From assembly GCA_019633985.1 (NCBI GenBank), contig JAHQWE010000140.1, positions 1 to 38,124 of the forward strand: 38,124 bases of DNA. The letters run 5' to 3'. Position 1 is the first letter of the stretch, and each line of letters starts with the position of its first letter. The notes under the pieces were generated by a model, which was not told the origin of the DNA, did no database searches, and saw only the letters and a program-made list of their open reading frames with translations. The stretch is from Acidiferrobacterales bacterium (lineage in GTDB: Bacteria; Pseudomonadota; Gammaproteobacteria; Arenicellales; Poriferihabitantaceae). This document shows positions 15,397 through 24,351 of this stretch, in pieces. A program made the translations under genes and the position numbers.

Positions 15397-16668
15397 GTGG
15401 CTTCCCAATCCTACACTGAGAAATTTGTTCGTATTGCACCCCAGACCAGTTTTCGCTATCTGCAGGAAGCGGATAAAGTGGGAGTTCAAAACATGGCGGA
15501 ACGCCATTTTTTTACATTACAGGAACTGCAGCTGGTAAGTGATATGGCACTGGATCGAGCCCGCTGGAAGGCGGAATCGGTGGTCGAGGCTTGGGGTGGT
15601 ATGAACACTGGCTCGAACAGAGTGAGAGCTAAAAAAGAAATGATCTCGATGTTGAAGAAGCAGCATGAGAAATTAAGAGAGGGGATCCGGAGCTATGAGA
15701 ATTTTGCGCTGACGGACAAACCCAAGACCATCAAACCTGTTTTGCAAACAGAGGTTAGACGCGAACTCGGTTTGGGTCGCTGCCCGGTAGCATCCGAAAA
15801 AACTCGATGCTGTAATTTGTTGACCTTGGATGCGGTTCAGAAGTGTGGCTTTGATTGCTCTTATTGCAGTATTCAATCTTTTTACCACGGCAACAAGGTT
15901 ACCTTCGACGAGAACTTTGCGGAGAAGCTCGCAAAACTGGAACTAGACCCAAGTCAAACCTATCATATCGGCACCGGACAATCCTCTGACTCCTTGATGT
16001 GGGGCAATCATCAAGGGGTGTTGGAGGCACTGTCAGAGTTTGCCCAGAAAAACCCTAACGTCATTCTTGAACTGAAAACCAAGTCAAAAAATATTAGCTG
16101 GTTGCTGGAGAATGACTACCCGAAGAACATTATCTGCACCTGGTCACTCAATCCGCAAACGGTGATTGATTTCGAAGAGCATCTCACCGCCAGTCTCGAA
16201 CAGAGAATTCACAGCGCTGAGAAAATTGCTGCGAAAGGGCGCTTAATTGGATTCCACTTTCATCCAATTATGATGTACGAGGGTTGGCAGAAGGCATATT
16301 CTGAAATTTGTGCGGATATCGTAAGTCGGTTTTCTGCAGATCAGGTGGCCCTGGTTTCAATGGGAACGCTGACTTTTACCAAGTCAGTGATGAAAACCAT
16401 CCGCCAACGTCCGTTCGCCAGTAAAATTTTACAGATGCCCATGGAAGAGATAGCGGGTAAATTTTCTTATCCCCTGCCAGACAAGTTGGATATGTTTGGA
16501 ACGGTATATCAGGCTCTGGGAGAGTGGAATCAGAAGGTTTTCTTTTATCTTTGTATGGAGGCTCAGAGTTTGTGGGAGCCGGTATTTGGATATGAATTTG
16601 AGACCAATATTGACCTCGAAAACGCGATGAAGACGGCATACTTTGAGAAAATCCACAGCCTGGCCTGA
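15397..16668 (+). CDS. spore-photoproduct-lyase-like radical SAM protein
   Basis: About 423 residues from the GTG at 15397. The cluster motif is CGFDCSYC (Cys150, 154, 157), and the C-terminal block SLWEPVFGYEF (391-401) fits the SPL-like radical SAM proteins of proteobacteria. The N-terminal SFRYLQEADK and MAERHFFTLQELQ (from about residue 33) are conserved in the group as I remember it. The open frame runs back to 15175, but that would overlap rnfB; the GTG at 15397 or the ATG at 15307 are the likely starts, and neither has a clear ribosome site. Compared with true SPL, the hydrogen-donor Cys (position 195, Gln here) and the Tyr just after the third cluster Cys (Ser158 here) appear missing. 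Function unknown, possibly nucleic-acid repair. It is divergent from rnfB. Confidence 0.8.
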   Translation: MASQSYTEKFVRIAPQTSFRYLQEADKVGVQNMAERHFFTLQELQLVSDMALDRARWKAESVVEAWGGMNTGSNRVRAKKEMISMLKKQHEKLREGIRSYENFALTDKPKTIKPVLQTEVRRELGLGRCPVASEKTRCCNLLTLDAVQKCGFDCSYCSIQSFYHGNKVTFDENFAEKLAKLELDPSQTYHIGTGQSSDSLMWGNHQGVLEALSEFAQKNPNVILELKTKSKNISWLLENDYPKNIICTWSLNPQTVIDFEEHLTASLEQRIHSAEKIAAKGRLIGFHFHPIMMYEGWQKAYSEICADIVSRFSADQVALVSMGTLTFTKSVMKTIRQRPFASKILQMPMEEIAGKFSYPLPDKLDMFGTVYQALGEWNQKVFFYLCMEAQSLWEPVFGYEFETNIDLENAMKTAYFEKIHSLA

Positions 16669-16853
16669 TCCTTTACCTTCTCATCACTTGCAGGAAAGCG
16701 GTGCAAGAGACAAATTCAAAAACTCTCGTGCATATAGAGAATGGCCAGTCGTTGCCTTTTAAGAGCGCAAGACCGAGCATTCCGCTTGGGTTATCTGGAC
16801 GCGAAAGGTAGAATCCGCCCCCAGATTTCAACCGGTTTACAACCTTCTTTTTC

Positions 16854-18605
16854 ATGAAACAGCGCATCGAGTCGCTTCTCAGTGACGCACTGCAAACCTC
16901 CATTGAGCACAAAGTAATTACAGGTGTTTCGGTCGATGACGCCCAGGGTGCGGTGCATATCGAGCGCGCGCGAGATGCTTCCCATGGAGATTTCGCCAGT
17001 AATGTCGCCTTGGTGCTCGCTAAGCGTGTGGGTTCAAAACCCCGTGAACTCGCCGAGAAGATTGTGAATGCGATACCCGGCGCCGCTGATATCGAGGCCA
17101 TCTCAATTGCAGGACCAGGGTTTATCAATTTCAAGCTCTCGCGTTCCAGTTGGTTGGAGCAAATCGACGCGATTCGCCAGGCAGGGAAGACATTTGGAAC
17201 AAGCGAGTTAGGGGGCGGTGAAAGGGTGTTAGTGGAATTCGTCTCTGCAAACCCCACTGGCCCCCTCCACGTTGGTCATGGCAGAGGAGCTGCCTATGGT
17301 GATGCGCTCGCGCGAGTATTACGGGCTGCTGGTTTTGCGGTAGAGAGCGAATACTACGTGAATGACGCAGGGCGCCAAATGGATATTCTGGCATTGAGTA
17401 TTTGGTTGAGATATCTGCAGGGAAATGGGGTGGACGTCGCATTTACGCCAAATGGCTATCAAGGTGACTATGTAAAAGACATCGCCACTACACTTCATCA
17501 GGAAGTGGGAGACAGTTTGCATACTGTGCCCACCAATTTGTTTGAAGAATTACCTGAAGACGGAGACGCTTCGGTAGATTTATTGGTGAGTCGTTGCAAA
17601 GAGACGCTAGGGAGCGAAGGCTACCAAGTATTATTTGATCACGGCTGTAGCGCACTGGTTGCCGACATAAGACAGGACTTATCAGCATTTGGGGTGGATT
17701 TTCAGCGCTGGTTTTCAGAGAGATCCCTGGTGACGAATGGCTCGATGAATAAATCGATTGAGGTGTTGGAAAAGAACGGCCATATCTACGAAAAAGAGGG
17801 CGCGAAATGGTTTCGAGCAACAGACTTCGGTGACGAAAAAGATCGAGTCGTGATGCGCGCGAACGGAAGTCACACTTATTTTGCCACCGATCTTGCCTAT
17901 CACTTTGATAAAGGAGAGCGTGGCTATGACAGATTACTGGATGTGTTTGGCGCCGATCATCATGGTTACGTCAAACGTATAAAAGCGTCGTTTCAGGCGC
18001 TTGGTCATGCGCCGGAAAAACTGGATATATTACTCGTGCAGTTTGCAGTTTTGTATCGAGGGAAGGAAAAAGTATCCATGTCGACTCGGGGAGGAGAGTT
18101 CGTGACGCTTCGCGAGCTTCGAGAAGAGGTAGGCAACGACGCTGCGCGATTCTTCTACGCGCTGCGGAAGCCCGATCAGCATATGGATTTCGATCTCGAT
18201 CTTGCTAAATCACAGTCTTCCGAGAACCCGGTCTATTATGTCCAATATGCCCATGCCAGGATTTGCAGTGTGTTCAAACAGATTGCAGAGAAGGGAATGG
18301 ATACACCCGCGACTTCGCAACCCGAATATGGCCTGCTCATTGAGGAACGCGAATTCGCACTCCTGCAATCGCTGTCGCGTTTCCCGGAAGTTGTTGAATC
18401 AGCGGCAAAATCTTTGGAACCCCATCAGGTTGCCTATTATCTGCGTGATTTAGCGACCGCGTTTCACGGTTACTATAACGCCCATCCTTTCCTTTCCAGT
18501 GAACCTGATTTGCGACTGGCAAGATTGGGGCTAATTGATGCAACACGGCAGGTTATCGCCAATGGTCTTGATTTGCTCGGCGTGTCGGCGCCGGAACAGA
18601 TGTAG
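16854..18605 (+). CDS. argS: arginyl-tRNA synthetase
   Basis: A 583-residue class I aminoacyl-tRNA synthetase that charges tRNA-Arg. The HIGH-type motif is HVGH (139-142) within SANPTGPLHVGHGRG. The KMSKS-type loop is replaced by VSMSTR (407-412), as is usual in ArgS. The N-terminal Add-1 domain (about 1-110) and the C-terminal anticodon-binding helical domain ending LLGVSAPEQM, typical of ArgS, are both present. E. coli ArgS has 577 residues. Start ATG 16854 lacks a clear Shine-Dalgarno site. The next gene (SPOR domain) starts two bases after its stop, as in Pseudomonas. Confidence 0.97.
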   Translation: MKQRIESLLSDALQTSIEHKVITGVSVDDAQGAVHIERARDASHGDFASNVALVLAKRVGSKPRELAEKIVNAIPGAADIEAISIAGPGFINFKLSRSSWLEQIDAIRQAGKTFGTSELGGGERVLVEFVSANPTGPLHVGHGRGAAYGDALARVLRAAGFAVESEYYVNDAGRQMDILALSIWLRYLQGNGVDVAFTPNGYQGDYVKDIATTLHQEVGDSLHTVPTNLFEELPEDGDASVDLLVSRCKETLGSEGYQVLFDHGCSALVADIRQDLSAFGVDFQRWFSERSLVTNGSMNKSIEVLEKNGHIYEKEGAKWFRATDFGDEKDRVVMRANGSHTYFATDLAYHFDKGERGYDRLLDVFGADHHGYVKRIKASFQALGHAPEKLDILLVQFAVLYRGKEKVSMSTRGGEFVTLRELREEVGNDAARFFYALRKPDQHMDFDLDLAKSQSSENPVYYVQYAHARICSVFKQIAEKGMDTPATSQPEYGLLIEEREFALLQSLSRFPEVVESAAKSLEPHQVAYYLRDLATAFHGYYNAHPFLSSEPDLRLARLGLIDATRQVIANGLDLLGVSAPEQM

Positions 18606-18607
18606 GC

Positions 18608-19276
18608 ATGGCTCAGGCGCGAAAAAAAAGAAAGTCCTCGAGATCGAGCCCCAGTTTCTCGGTGAGTGGCCACGGTCTGGGAATGCTGTTGGCAGGGATG
18701 GTGATTGGTTCGTTGGCTACTGTTTTGTGGCAGGGAATGCGGTCCAATGACAGCGACGTGGGGTCTGGGATTCGTCAGATGATTGAAACCTCGCGACAGC
18801 AGGCGGCTACGCAGGAGGTCGATCAACCCGCTGCCGTTGTGGCACCCGAACCGCAGTCTACCAACTATGATTTCTTTACAGTTTTGCCAGAGATAGAGGT
18901 AGTTGTCTCGGAAGATGAAGGAGCTGTAACGCCTCCGCCAGTGGTGAAAAAACCAGAGCTGAAGACACCAGCTGCCACTGACACTGATACCAGCGAGCCA
19001 GTAGTCGCGGAAACCGTGACTCCGAAGAGTTCCAGTGCTTACATGCTGCAGGCGGGCTCATACAACAAGCCGGCGGATGCAGAACGACAAAAAGCCAAAC
19101 TGGCGCTAATCGGTTTGTCTTCAGCGATTCAAAAAGTCACAATTCAGGGTCGTGGCGATTTCTACCGGGTTCGCTTGGGTCCCTATGAAAACCATGCAAG
19201 AATGGTGGATATTGATGAGCGATTGCGACAGGAAGGAATCCAGGCGTTAAGGCTTAAAATTTCCCGTTCTGGTTAA
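18608..19276 (+). CDS. SPOR-domain membrane protein (FtsN-like)
   Basis: A 222-residue bitopic protein: basic cytoplasmic N-terminus (1-20), one membrane helix (about 22-41), a Pro/Thr-rich periplasmic linker containing YDFFTVLPEIEV (87-98), and a C-terminal SPOR domain (about 143-218, YMLQAGSYNKPADAERQK to RVRLGPYEN). SPOR domains bind denuded septal peptidoglycan, so it likely acts at the division site. The YDFFTVLPE stretch is shared by SPOR proteins encoded after argS in pseudomonads. Whether it replaces FtsN cannot be decided here. It starts two bases after argS. Confidence 0.9.
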   Translation: MAQARKKRKSSRSSPSFSVSGHGLGMLLAGMVIGSLATVLWQGMRSNDSDVGSGIRQMIETSRQQAATQEVDQPAAVVAPEPQSTNYDFFTVLPEIEVVVSEDEGAVTPPPVVKKPELKTPAATDTDTSEPVVAETVTPKSSSAYMLQAGSYNKPADAERQKAKLALIGLSSAIQKVTIQGRGDFYRVRLGPYENHARMVDIDERLRQEGIQALRLKISRSG

Positions 19277-19308
19277 CGGCTTCAGATCCCTCAAGAAAGG
19301 GAGACTTT

Positions 19309-20235
19309 ATGAAAACACTCCGTATTGGCACGCGTAAGAGCCAGCTGGCTCTCTGGCAGGCCTACTATGTTCGCGATCGGCTATTGGCGCTGCACGATCA
19401 TCTCCAAGTAGAACTGGTGGAAATTGTGTCGCAAGGCGATAAAACCCTGGATGTGCCGTTGTCTCAAGTGGGGGGTAAAGGTCTATTTCTGAAAGAGCTG
19501 GAACAAGCGCTGCTGGATGGCAGAACGGATGTCGCTGTTCATTCAATGAAAGATGTAACCGTCACCCTGCCGGAGGGGTTGATTATTCCTGTTATTTGCC
19601 CGAGGGAAGATCCCTCCGACGCCTTTGTGTCTAATGAGTTTCAATCGCTGGACGAAATGCCTGAAAACGCGGTCGTTGGCAGCTGTAGTTTGCGACGCCG
19701 TTGCCAAATCCAGGCAGCCTACCCACACCTGGAAGTGAGAAATCTTCGCGGAAACGTCAATACCAGACTTTCGAGACTGGATAATGGCGACTATGATGCG
19801 TTGATTCTAGCTACGGCCGGGCTGATGCGACTGGAGTTTCATGATCGAATTCGGCAAAAACTGGATACCGAGCTGTGTCTGCCGGCGGTAGGACAGGGGG
19901 CTGTTGGTATTGAGTGCCGAGAGGGAGATCAAGACACACTCTCATTGATTCAAGAATTGGCGGATGAAGATGCCACGACTCAATTATTGGCCGAACGTGC
20001 AGCGAATGAGCGGCTGGGAGGCGGTTGCCACGTACCGATCGCAGTCCACGCGGAAATTCACGGAGAAACTATGTGGGTTAGAGGCCTGGTGGGTGAGTTG
20101 GATGGGAGTAAAATTCTACGCTCTGAAGCCACAGGCGCTGTTGCTGAAGCCGAGAATTTGGGGCAACAGGTAGCGGAGCGTCTTCTGCATCAAGGGGCGC
20201 AGCAAATTCTGGATGCAGTCTACGCGAATTCTTAG
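19309..20235 (+). CDS. hemC: hydroxymethylbilane synthase (porphobilinogen deaminase)
   Basis: A 308-residue cytosolic enzyme that joins four porphobilinogens into hydroxymethylbilane in heme synthesis. The RIGTRKSQLALWQA start (5-18), the catalytic Asp82 in VHSMKD, the substrate-binding SLRRRCQ (127-133) and the dipyrromethane-cofactor Cys240 in LGGGCHVPIAV are all present. Length agrees with E. coli HemC (313). AAGGGAGA upstream of ATG 19309 is a good ribosome site. hemD follows after 60 bases. Confidence 0.98.
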   Translation: MKTLRIGTRKSQLALWQAYYVRDRLLALHDHLQVELVEIVSQGDKTLDVPLSQVGGKGLFLKELEQALLDGRTDVAVHSMKDVTVTLPEGLIIPVICPREDPSDAFVSNEFQSLDEMPENAVVGSCSLRRRCQIQAAYPHLEVRNLRGNVNTRLSRLDNGDYDALILATAGLMRLEFHDRIRQKLDTELCLPAVGQGAVGIECREGDQDTLSLIQELADEDATTQLLAERAANERLGGGCHVPIAVHAEIHGETMWVRGLVGELDGSKILRSEATGAVAEAENLGQQVAERLLHQGAQQILDAVYANS

Positions 20236-20295
20236 GTTCCAGTTCTTGAGCAGGGGCTGATTGAATGTTGGCGGGCTTGAGGATCTCAGAAGAAT

Positions 20296-21096
20296 ATGGT
20301 CAGTACTAATGCCGCAACACTCTCTGGGAGTGCCGTGATCGTAACCCGCCCTGGTGCCAGGGGTAGAGAGTTGGTGTCCGAACTGTCGGAGCTTGGAGCA
20401 AGAGCGATGCTTGCTGAAGTATTGATCATTGAGTTACTGCCCAAGCGCCCTGAGCTCAGGGAGGTGATTTCCCAGCTCGAACAATCTACTCTTCTCGTTT
20501 TCGTCAGCATACACGCAGTAAGCGCGTTTGCTGAGGCTATGTCTGCAACGGATCGTGCACTACCAGCTGGGATTCAGTGCGCCGCGATCGGTGCCGCAAC
20601 GGCTTCAGCCTTGCAACATCATGGAATGCAGGTCGACTTTGTCCCTTCAGAAGAAATGAACAGTGAAGCGTTGCTGAAAATGTTCGATCAGACGTGTTTT
20701 GCAAAGAGGCCAGTCGTCATTTTTCGCGGACAAAAGGGTAGAGAGCTGCTCGCAAACAGTTTTAGTGAGTGGGGTGCAACCGTAATAGAAATTGAGTGCT
20801 ACCGGAGACAATACAAACCCCGCGATTTGGCAGAACAGATCGCGGCGCTGGAGGCCGGTGAAAGGAGAGCTGTTATTTGCACAAGCGTTGACCTGCTGGA
20901 AGCTCTCTTGCAATCGCTGAGCCTGCCTCAACAGCAGGTTGTTTTTCGTAGTGACCTGATAGTTTTCAGCGAGCGGATCGCTGCAGCGGCTAGAAAATTA
21001 GGGTTTCATTCTCAATTCGTGGTGGCGCCAACGACGAACAATGAAGGATTAATCCGTGGATTGATGTCAATTCATGCCAACAGCAGATATTCCTGA
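20296..21096 (+). CDS. hemD: uroporphyrinogen-III synthase
   Basis: A 266-residue protein that closes and inverts ring D of hydroxymethylbilane to give uroporphyrinogen III. The fold is poorly conserved in sequence, but VIVTRPGARGRELVSEL (15-31) and FVSIHAVSAFAEA are the usual first-domain patterns, and GQKGRELLANSFSEWGA, IECYRR and the C-terminal VVAPTTNNEGLIRGL mark the second domain. The position directly after hemC and before hemX supports the call. Confidence 0.92.
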   Translation: MVSTNAATLSGSAVIVTRPGARGRELVSELSELGARAMLAEVLIIELLPKRPELREVISQLEQSTLLVFVSIHAVSAFAEAMSATDRALPAGIQCAAIGAATASALQHHGMQVDFVPSEEMNSEALLKMFDQTCFAKRPVVIFRGQKGRELLANSFSEWGATVIEIECYRRQYKPRDLAEQIAALEAGERRAVICTSVDLLEALLQSLSLPQQQVVFRSDLIVFSERIAAAARKLGFHSQFVVAPTTNNEGLIRGLMSIHANSRYS

Positions 21097-21118
21097 CTTT
21101 GACTGCGGATAGCAGCTG

Positions 21119-21124
21119 TATAAT
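21119..21124 (+). promoter_or_regulatory. candidate -10 box upstream of hemX
   Basis: A perfect TATAAT lies in the 234-base gap between hemD and hemX. TTGACT is upstream but only 14 bases away, too close for a standard -35, so promoter activity is uncertain. The rest of the gap shows no reading frame of note and ends with AAGGAGA before the hemX GTG. Confidence 0.3.
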
Positions 21125-21330
21125 TTGGCTTTATCGGGGAATCGATGTAATTAACGGATTATTTCGCTCGTTCAGCTTGCCTTAAGTGGAAGCCGTGTCC
21201 AATAGTGAATACAATTCCGGTTTTAGCCGTGGGGAAGTGCAAAGGAAACAAATTGCTACTTTGCGACGCGACAAATTCGGTTGTACCTGATGTGGCCCGA
21301 TAAGAGACAAGCCCAAAGAAGGAGATTTTT

Positions 21331-22890
21331 GTGAGCAATAACGAAAAAGACGCGAATCAGAAAAACCAGGACAAAAAACCGAAAACTTCTGAGTCAAACA
21401 AAAATTCGACTGCTCCGAAAAAAAAACGTGGCAAGAAAAAAACCGGTGCCCGTGCCTCGAGAAACAATGATCAAAAGACCTCTAAACGTTCAGAAACTAC
21501 TATGACCACCAGCGCAGACGCGAATACAGCAACACCAAAGGATGCAGCTCCTGCTAACACAGAGGCTGTCGCTGCAACTGCCGTTTATCCCCCTCAACCA
21601 AGCCAGTCTTCAGGGAAGGGTTTGGGTTGGCTGGCACTATTCGTGAGTTTGGTCGCCTTGGGCGGTGCTGGCTACTCATGGTATCAAACTGCGGTAAACG
21701 CTAAGTTATCTGGTGGAGAGCAATCCAACCGTATAGCCAATATTGAGCAAAGAGTGGATGACTTCGGGCAAGAGCAGTCTGGTGTAGCTGGTTTGATCGA
21801 TCAGATTCAACAAAGAGTGAGTGGGGCCGAAACGGGTGTCGCGGATCAGGTTAGTCAGGTCAAGCAGCTTGTGGGTTCGACCGAAACGGCGTTGGTTTCG
21901 CAAATCAGTGAAGTAAAGCAACAGCTCGCCAAGTCCGAATCGACAATGGGCGATCAAATTAGCGAGGTTAAACAACAAATCGCGAAAACTGAATCTGCTG
22001 TGAGTGAACAGATTCGGGCAATTCGCACCGAAAATACCGAGCAGCAGGCCGCTGTGACGGAACAAGTTGCGGCAGCTGATGCAGGGTTGCAGGAGCAGAC
22101 CTCTGTTTTTCGAACGGAGTTTGATCAGCTTACCTCTTCCATCGAAGCGCTACGTGGGGAATTAGGAACCAGTATTAGCGGCTGGACGCTCCGAGAGATC
22201 GAACATTTGCTGGTAATGGCGAATCAGCGGCTGCAGCTGGGGAGTTCGGCCAGCGATGCACAAACTGCTCTTTCTGCTTTACAGATCGCGGATCAACGTT
22301 TAAAGGAGCTGGATGATCCGAGAACGATCGAGACCCGTCAGATATTGAGCGCTGAAATGGCGGCCCTTTCGGCGATTGAAGCACCCGATATCACCGCGAT
22401 TTCGAGCAGCATTGGTTTGCTTTCCTCGACTCTCGGAGATTTACCGATGAAGGGAACGGACAAGCCCGCAGGTCCGACGAAACCGGAGTCTGATGGCGCG
22501 GCACCAACCGGCGCCACCGCGCAAGAAAAAATTACCAACGCGGGTAGAAGCTTCTTAACCGATTTGGCAAGTCTGGTGCAGGTAGAAAAGGGTGGAGAAC
22601 CAATTCTTGCTAATATCGCCCCCGAAATTCAAACCATGCAGCTGGCTCAAGGCCAACTGATTCTAGAGGCCGCCCAGGTCGCACTGGTAAGAGAGCAGGC
22701 AGATATTTTCACTGAGCGACTCACTGCTGCCGAAGCCTGGGTAGGAAAGCATATCGTTGCGGAGAGTCCACAGACTTCAAGTTGGTTGCAACAGCTGGGT
22801 GAAGCGAAACAGGTCCCGCTCAGTGTCAGCTATCCTGATATTTCTGGATCACTCGCGTCACTGAGAAGTGTGATCGGGACGGAGGGATAA
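21331..22890 (+). CDS. hemX: HemX-family inner-membrane coiled-coil protein
   Basis: A 519-residue protein with a Lys-rich cytoplasmic N-terminus (1-57), an Ala/Thr/Pro linker, one membrane helix (about 98-117) and a long periplasmic part. Residues 132-275 form eight consecutive 18-residue units, clearest at 150-221 (for example SQISEVKQQLAKSE), predicting an extended coiled coil. The HemX block REIEHLLVMANQRLQLG (288-304) and the C-terminal SYPDISGSLASL follow. The start is GTG 21331 with AAGGAGA. Older annotation as uroporphyrin-III methyltransferase is unlikely: no SAM-binding fold is seen. It lies between hemD and hemY; its molecular role is unknown. Confidence 0.9.
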   Translation: MSNNEKDANQKNQDKKPKTSESNKNSTAPKKKRGKKKTGARASRNNDQKTSKRSETTMTTSADANTATPKDAAPANTEAVAATAVYPPQPSQSSGKGLGWLALFVSLVALGGAGYSWYQTAVNAKLSGGEQSNRIANIEQRVDDFGQEQSGVAGLIDQIQQRVSGAETGVADQVSQVKQLVGSTETALVSQISEVKQQLAKSESTMGDQISEVKQQIAKTESAVSEQIRAIRTENTEQQAAVTEQVAAADAGLQEQTSVFRTEFDQLTSSIEALRGELGTSISGWTLREIEHLLVMANQRLQLGSSASDAQTALSALQIADQRLKELDDPRTIETRQILSAEMAALSAIEAPDITAISSSIGLLSSTLGDLPMKGTDKPAGPTKPESDGAAPTGATAQEKITNAGRSFLTDLASLVQVEKGGEPILANIAPEIQTMQLAQGQLILEAAQVALVREQADIFTERLTAAEAWVGKHIVAESPQTSSWLQQLGEAKQVPLSVSYPDISGSLASLRSVIGTEG

Positions 22891-22891
22891 A

Positions 22892-24226
22892 GTGAAACTT
22901 GTTATTTTAATTCTTCTCTCGCTGACCGCAGCGATTGGCTTGGCGATGTTCGCTATGGAAGATCCCGGCTATGTGGTTCTCTCCCGAGAGCCTTACACGG
23001 TTAGATTGCCGTTGGCACTATTCATTTTGTTTGCGCTTGCGGCGTTCGCAATACTTTATCTCCTCATCAATTTTATTTTTAGCCTGTTTGCTGCGCCAAA
23101 AAAAATCGGCAAATGGAATAAAGGTCGTAAGGAGATGAGTGCGCAGCAGCACACCATGAAGGGCTTTGCTGGATTAATTGAAGGCGAATGGTCCCAGGCA
23201 GAAGGTAACCTGCTGACCAAGCTGGATCATAATAATGCCGCTTTAATGAACTATCTCGGGGCGGCTTATGCGGCGCAACAACAAGGACAGATAGAGCGAC
23301 GAAATCAGCATCTTGAAACTGCACTAAAAGCGCATCCGAATCAGGAACTGGCAATCAAACTAACCCGTGCTCGAATGCAATATCAGGCCGGTGAGTTGGC
23401 TGATGCGCGAGCACAGTTGGAATATTTACGCCTTAGTGCTCCGAAAAGTGTGGCGGTAGCACGGCTGCTTTCCGACGTCTATCAGCAGCTTGGAGATTGG
23501 CCTGCGTTGGTTAACTTGATGCCAGCACTTGGAAAGATGAAAGCTTTTCCAGATGAAGAATTTGCCGCGCGACAAAAGCTGGCTTTGGAAAATCATATAG
23601 AAGCGCCGGCGCTGCTACAGGGCGATGGCACACGTATCGAAGAAACATTTAAGGCGTTGCCTCGGAAGTCAAAGAAAGAGGCTGCAGCCTTAGGTAGCTA
23701 CGCCAGGCAGCTAGTGCGATCTGGTGAAAACCAACGCGCAGAAACTGTGCTGCGAAAGTCGCTAAACAAAAACTGGAATGAAGATTTGCTGGCAGTCTAT
23801 GGTGCCACCGAGACTACCCATGTGAAGGACCAGATCAAGTTGGTTGAAACCTGGGCCGCGAAACATGACAAAAAGGAATCGCCAGCTTACAAGCTCGCAA
23901 TGGCGCGATTATTGCAGAGAAACGATCAGCCAGAAGAATCACGAGATCTCTATGCAGCAGTAGTGCAAGAAACCGGCAGCGCTGAAGCGATATCGGAATT
24001 GGGAGAACTGCTGGAGCAAATGGGAGATTCAGAGTCTGCACTTCTCGCCTATAAGCAAGGAGTTAGAGCCCTTGGCGGTGGAAGTGCGCTAGCGCCCGCG
24101 ATCAGTCAACCCGATACGCAGTTGATTGCGCTGGATGGGAGCGCCGATTCATCGGTTGCTGAATCGACGATGCCGGTGGTTGCCGATGCGGTTGTTGAGG
24201 CGAGCATCGAAGAAAAGCCTGCGTAG
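22892..24226 (+). CDS. hemY: HemY-family inner-membrane TPR protein
   Basis: A 444-residue protein with two N-terminal membrane helices (about 3-20 and 37-68) and the HemY block ALAAFAILYLLINFIF...GKWNKGRK. Helical TPR-like repeats follow to about residue 400, then an acidic low-complexity tail. The family (HemY_N plus TPR) is encoded after hemX in gammaproteobacteria and is linked with late heme synthesis, but it is not the protoporphyrinogen oxidase also called HemY in Bacillus. GTG 22892 begins one base after the hemX stop, so the two are coupled. The C-terminus lacks a further membrane segment. Confidence 0.9.
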   Translation: MKLVILILLSLTAAIGLAMFAMEDPGYVVLSREPYTVRLPLALFILFALAAFAILYLLINFIFSLFAAPKKIGKWNKGRKEMSAQQHTMKGFAGLIEGEWSQAEGNLLTKLDHNNAALMNYLGAAYAAQQQGQIERRNQHLETALKAHPNQELAIKLTRARMQYQAGELADARAQLEYLRLSAPKSVAVARLLSDVYQQLGDWPALVNLMPALGKMKAFPDEEFAARQKLALENHIEAPALLQGDGTRIEETFKALPRKSKKEAAALGSYARQLVRSGENQRAETVLRKSLNKNWNEDLLAVYGATETTHVKDQIKLVETWAAKHDKKESPAYKLAMARLLQRNDQPEESRDLYAAVVQETGSAEAISELGELLEQMGDSESALLAYKQGVRALGGGSALAPAISQPDTQLIALDGSADSSVAESTMPVVADAVVEASIEEKPA

Positions 24227-24351
24227 AATCTATCAGGTTTCATCATACTGCTGACTAAATTCCCAGTGTGCCTGTCGCGTTTGTCTAACGTCCACCACTG
24301 CATTCAGTGCGGTATTACTGTGTTGACAGGTGGAATTTCTACAGTCAGAAA

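Noticed and set aside
16687..16707. CTTGCA/TGCAAG inverted repeat as terminator of the SPL-like gene
   Set aside because: The stem is only six bases and no T-run follows; it is too weak to call.
16673..17257. 194-codon minus-strand frame over the start of argS
   Set aside because: It is a shadow of argS; composition is atypical and argS is unmistakable on the plus strand.
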